Made by a program: the position numbers and the translations under genes. Shown piece after piece: positions 61,826-64,000 of a DNA stretch of 64,000 nt. The DNA lies in assembly GCA_035559595.1 (NCBI GenBank), contig DATMBF010000020.1:1-64000 (forward strand), read 5' to 3'. The notes beneath the pieces are model-generated. The model worked only from the letters and a program-made list of their open reading frames with translations. It was not told the DNA's origin and searched no databases. This DNA is from DATMBF01 sp035559595. GTDB taxonomy: Bacteria > Bacteroidota > Ignavibacteria > UBA10030. Positions within the stretch are counted from its first letter, which is position 1; each line of letters begins with the position of its first letter.

Positions 61826-62947
61826 ATGCAACGAATCATTTCAATAGTGACATGTATTATGGTAGGCTGGTCAGCTCCGGCACAAGAGTCTCGACCGAGA
61901 ATCCGCGATCTGGGTGTTGACGTTGGCATTTTCCGTCCTGGACCTCACAACGCAATCACCGACGTGCAAGACGTACTTATCGGTCACGTAACTCTCGTGC
62001 AGGGGGAGGAAATTCGAACCGGCGTCACAGCCATTCTCCCGCACGACGGGAATCTGTTCCAGGAAAAGGTTCCAGCCGCGATTTATGTGGGGAACGGATT
62101 CGGCAAGCTTCTTGGCGTTACTCAGGTTGATGAGCTTGGTCAAATCGAAACTCCGATTCTCTTAACGAACACCTTGAGCGTCTGGGATGTAGCAAAAGGA
62201 ATTGTTGACCACATGCTCGCCCTGCCGGGCAATGAGTCGGTTCGTTCAATCAATCCGGTTGTGGGAGAGACCAACGACGGGACGCTGAATGATATCCGCT
62301 CAAGAGCGGTAAAGCCGGAACATGCTGTTGCGGCTATCCGATCGGCGAAATCCGGCCCCGTAGAGGAGGGTGTGGTCGGAGCGGGGACCGGAACGGTTTG
62401 CTTCGGGTGGAAAGGAGGCATCGGAACAAGTTCACGAATATTGCCACGGAACTTGGGCGGACACACAGTGGGCGTGCTTGTCCAGACAAACTACGGCGGA
62501 GTGCTGGATATTGCCGGTGTACCGGTGGGAAAGCGGCTGGGACACCATTCCTTCAAAGATCGAATCCGGTATGATGGCGAAGGCTCCTGTATGATTGTCG
62601 TGGCGACCGATACACCGCTCGATAGAGCTCAGCTCAAGCGACTCGCAAAGCGAGCAACGCTAGCATTGGGAAGAAGCGGCTCCGCGATGAGTCACGGAAG
62701 CGGAGATTACGTCATCGCGTTTTCGACGGCAAAGGAACTGAGAATACGGCCTGGCGACCCGGAAATCCAAACCGTACCGAGGTTGAAGGAAGACAACCTC
62801 TCTCCCCTTTTTCAAGCGGTCGTTGAGGCAACGGAGGAGGCGATTTACAATTCGCTCACCAAAGCAACGCCAATGAAGGGATTCCAGGGGAACATTATTG
62901 AGGCATTGCCGATCGACAAATTGAAGGAGTTGCTAAAAGCAAAGTAG
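61826..62947 (+). CDS. Exported P1/DmpA-family (S58) aminopeptidase
   Basis: 373 residues, ATG with GAGGAG upstream; signal peptide ends SAPAQ. DmpA/BapA-type Ntn hydrolase: RIRDLGV start, AITDVQDVLIGHVT, RTGVTAILP, GVVGAGTGTVCFGWKGGIG and GVLVQTNYGG. The self-cleavage and nucleophile site is predicted at Gly253-Ser254 (DGEGSCMIVVATD), giving a precursor that matures into two chains. Family members release N-terminal D- or L-residues or beta-amino acids from peptides and amides. Confidence 0.93.
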   Translation: MQRIISIVTCIMVGWSAPAQESRPRIRDLGVDVGIFRPGPHNAITDVQDVLIGHVTLVQGEEIRTGVTAILPHDGNLFQEKVPAAIYVGNGFGKLLGVTQVDELGQIETPILLTNTLSVWDVAKGIVDHMLALPGNESVRSINPVVGETNDGTLNDIRSRAVKPEHAVAAIRSAKSGPVEEGVVGAGTGTVCFGWKGGIGTSSRILPRNLGGHTVGVLVQTNYGGVLDIAGVPVGKRLGHHSFKDRIRYDGEGSCMIVVATDTPLDRAQLKRLAKRATLALGRSGSAMSHGSGDYVIAFSTAKELRIRPGDPEIQTVPRLKEDNLSPLFQAVVEATEEAIYNSLTKATPMKGFQGNIIEALPIDKLKELLKAK

Positions 62948-63042
62948 CCTCTGCACACCTCTGCTCTTTCTGCGACTCCGCGTTGAGATTCTGATTTTTC
63001 AACGGGGGACGCCTGGTCCGCTGAGGATTGCAGAGGATGGGA

Positions 63043-64000
63043 TTAGCGGATGTATACAGTCTTAATGTTCACAAACTCGCGGATGCCGAAGTGAGAAAGC
63101 TCACGCCCATAGCCGCTCTCCTTCACTCCCCCAAACGGCAGTCGGGGATCGGATTTCACAAACGCATTCACAAAACAACTCCCCGCCTCTAATTCAGTCT
63201 TCGCGATTCTCTCCCCTCTCCGAATATCCGAGGTAAACACGGCAGCTCCCAGCCCGAACACCGAATCGTTGGCAATCCGGATCGCATCCTTCTCGTCCTT
63301 GGCGGCAATAATGGACGCAACGGGACCAAATAATTCCTCATCATAGGCCGGCATCCCGCTTTTCACATTCGTCAGGACTGTTGCAGGGTAGTATGCCCCT
63401 TTCCCTTCCGGAATTGTTCCTCCAACCAAACACTTCGCCCCCCTCTCGATGCTTTTCTGAACCTGATCATGGAGTTCATCCCGAAGATCGTGTCGTGCCA
63501 GCGGCCCGATCACCGTATCCTCTTCCATTGGATTCCCTATCTTTGCTCCCGCCATGAGCGATGTCATCCGCTCTTCGAATTTCCTTACCAATGGCTCCAC
63601 AACAATGAACCGTTTCGCGGCAATACAGCTCTGGCCGGAGTTGATCAATCTCCCCACAACGCACGTCGCCACAGCTTCTTCAAGATTCGCATCTTCCAGG
63701 ACGATATACGGATCGCTCCCTCCCAATTCAAGAACCGTTTTCTTTAACATCTCTCCCGCTTTCCTTGCTACGGCTCTTCCTGCTGGTGTGCTGCCTGTTA
63801 ATGTCACTGCTTTTACCAGCGGATGTTCAATGACCGCATCGACTTTCCGACTTCCGATCACCAACGTCCGAAACACATTTTCCGGAAATCCGGCTTCACG
63901 GAATATCTCCTCTATCGCGAGCGCACAGCCTGTTACATTCGAGGCATGCTTGAGAACACCGGTGTTACCTGCCATCAGCGCCGGAGCGGCAAACCGGAAG
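63043..64000 (-). CDS. Aldehyde dehydrogenase, succinate-semialdehyde type (5' partial)
   Basis: The gene continues beyond the right edge: the frame stays open upstream of residue MAGNTG (reading FRFAAPAL). Seen part: catalytic Glu in LELGGSDPYIV, catalytic Cys in INSGQSCIAAKR, EELFGPVASI and PFGGVKESGYGREL. NAD(P)-dependent oxidation of an aldehyde to an acid; the SGQSCIAAKR form is common in YneI/Sad-type succinate-semialdehyde dehydrogenases. The exact substrate is not certain. Confidence 0.92.
   Translation of the reverse strand, partial: FRFAAPALMAGNTGVLKHASNVTGCALAIEEIFREAGFPENVFRTLVIGSRKVDAVIEHPLVKAVTLTGSTPAGRAVARKAGEMLKKTVLELGGSDPYIVLEDANLEEAVATCVVGRLINSGQSCIAAKRFIVVEPLVRKFEERMTSLMAGAKIGNPMEEDTVIGPLARHDLRDELHDQVQKSIERGAKCLVGGTIPEGKGAYYPATVLTNVKSGMPAYDEELFGPVASIIAAKDEKDAIRIANDSVFGLGAAVFTSDIRRGERIAKTELEAGSCFVNAFVKSDPRLPFGGVKESGYGRELSHFGIREFVNIKTVYIR

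Noticed and set aside
1..64000. CRISPR array, rRNA, tRNA, complete insertion sequence or replication origin
   Set aside because: Looked for repeat-spacer periodicity, T-arm strings, transposase motifs and DnaA-box clusters on both strands; none was convincing.

Overview
The window looks like chromosomal DNA of a Gram-negative bacterium of the Bacteroidota/FCB group, most likely near the Ignavibacteria. This is an inference from three things: an exported alpha-amylase ending in a type IX secretion sorting domain with the YPNPFNPSTTI signature, a bTHX ribosomal protein gene, and many lipoproteins, SPOR proteins and small outer-membrane barrels. Gene density is high, operons are short, and Shine-Dalgarno (SD) sites are AGGAG-like. 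No rRNA, tRNA, CRISPR array or complete insertion sequence was found.

Layout. 0-1.8 kb: the 3' part of a hybrid histidine kinase. 1.9-6.6 kb: an accessory metal/halide resistance block. It holds a fluoride riboswitch with crcB and a DUF190 gene, bounded on both sides by related attC-like repeats; then a minus-strand pair made of an unusual CsoR-like regulator and a 49-residue exported Cys-rich peptide; then an arsR-merTP-merA mercury operon. 6.8-12.4 kb: outer-membrane barrels, a VOC protein, the amylase with a LacI/CRE-like operator in its promoter, and decayed fragments. 12.8-19 kb: folD-ymdB, an ECF sigma/anti-sigma pair with the divergent DUF6249 gene, small envelope proteins and a dienelactone hydrolase. 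19-27.6 kb: a minus-strand housekeeping run (gap, pgk, rhomboid protease, ispG; DUF2203, unknown gene, uvrB, comF).

27.7-33.7 kb: a lipoprotein, a zinc-ribbon membrane protein, DUF1232, a PmbA-type protease, a GNAT acetyltransferase, purM, an FAH-family hydrolase and a small membrane protein. 33.7-42.4 kb: an orphan ParA ATPase coupled to a large M23 metallopeptidase, an exported S9 oligopeptidase, and valS, whose gene carries a repeat-like in-frame insertion. 42.7-48.7 kb: a DUF885 protein, a lipoprotein, a SulP-STAS-cNMP transporter, a cupin, a methyltransferase and bTHX. 48.8-54.6 kb: PhoA-type alkaline phosphatase, an ABM-like protein, deoC with a Cys-rich N-terminal extension overlapping two SPOR lipoproteins, and an acyl-CoA synthetase. 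55-58 kb: B12-dependent ribonucleotide reductase behind a long leader. 58.5-63 kb: three exported peptidases (M19, M55, P1/S58) around a TolB-like propeller lipoprotein. An aldehyde dehydrogenase runs off the right edge.

Small interspersed repeats recur: a UUCG-loop hairpin element at 31.3 and 42.5 kb, a GTTCAA-type repeat at 24.6 kb and inside valS, and an inverted CACAGATT repeat at 36.9 kb. The best candidates for something undescribed are the CsoR-like/Cys-rich peptide pair next to the mer operon and the repeat-bounded fluoride module.
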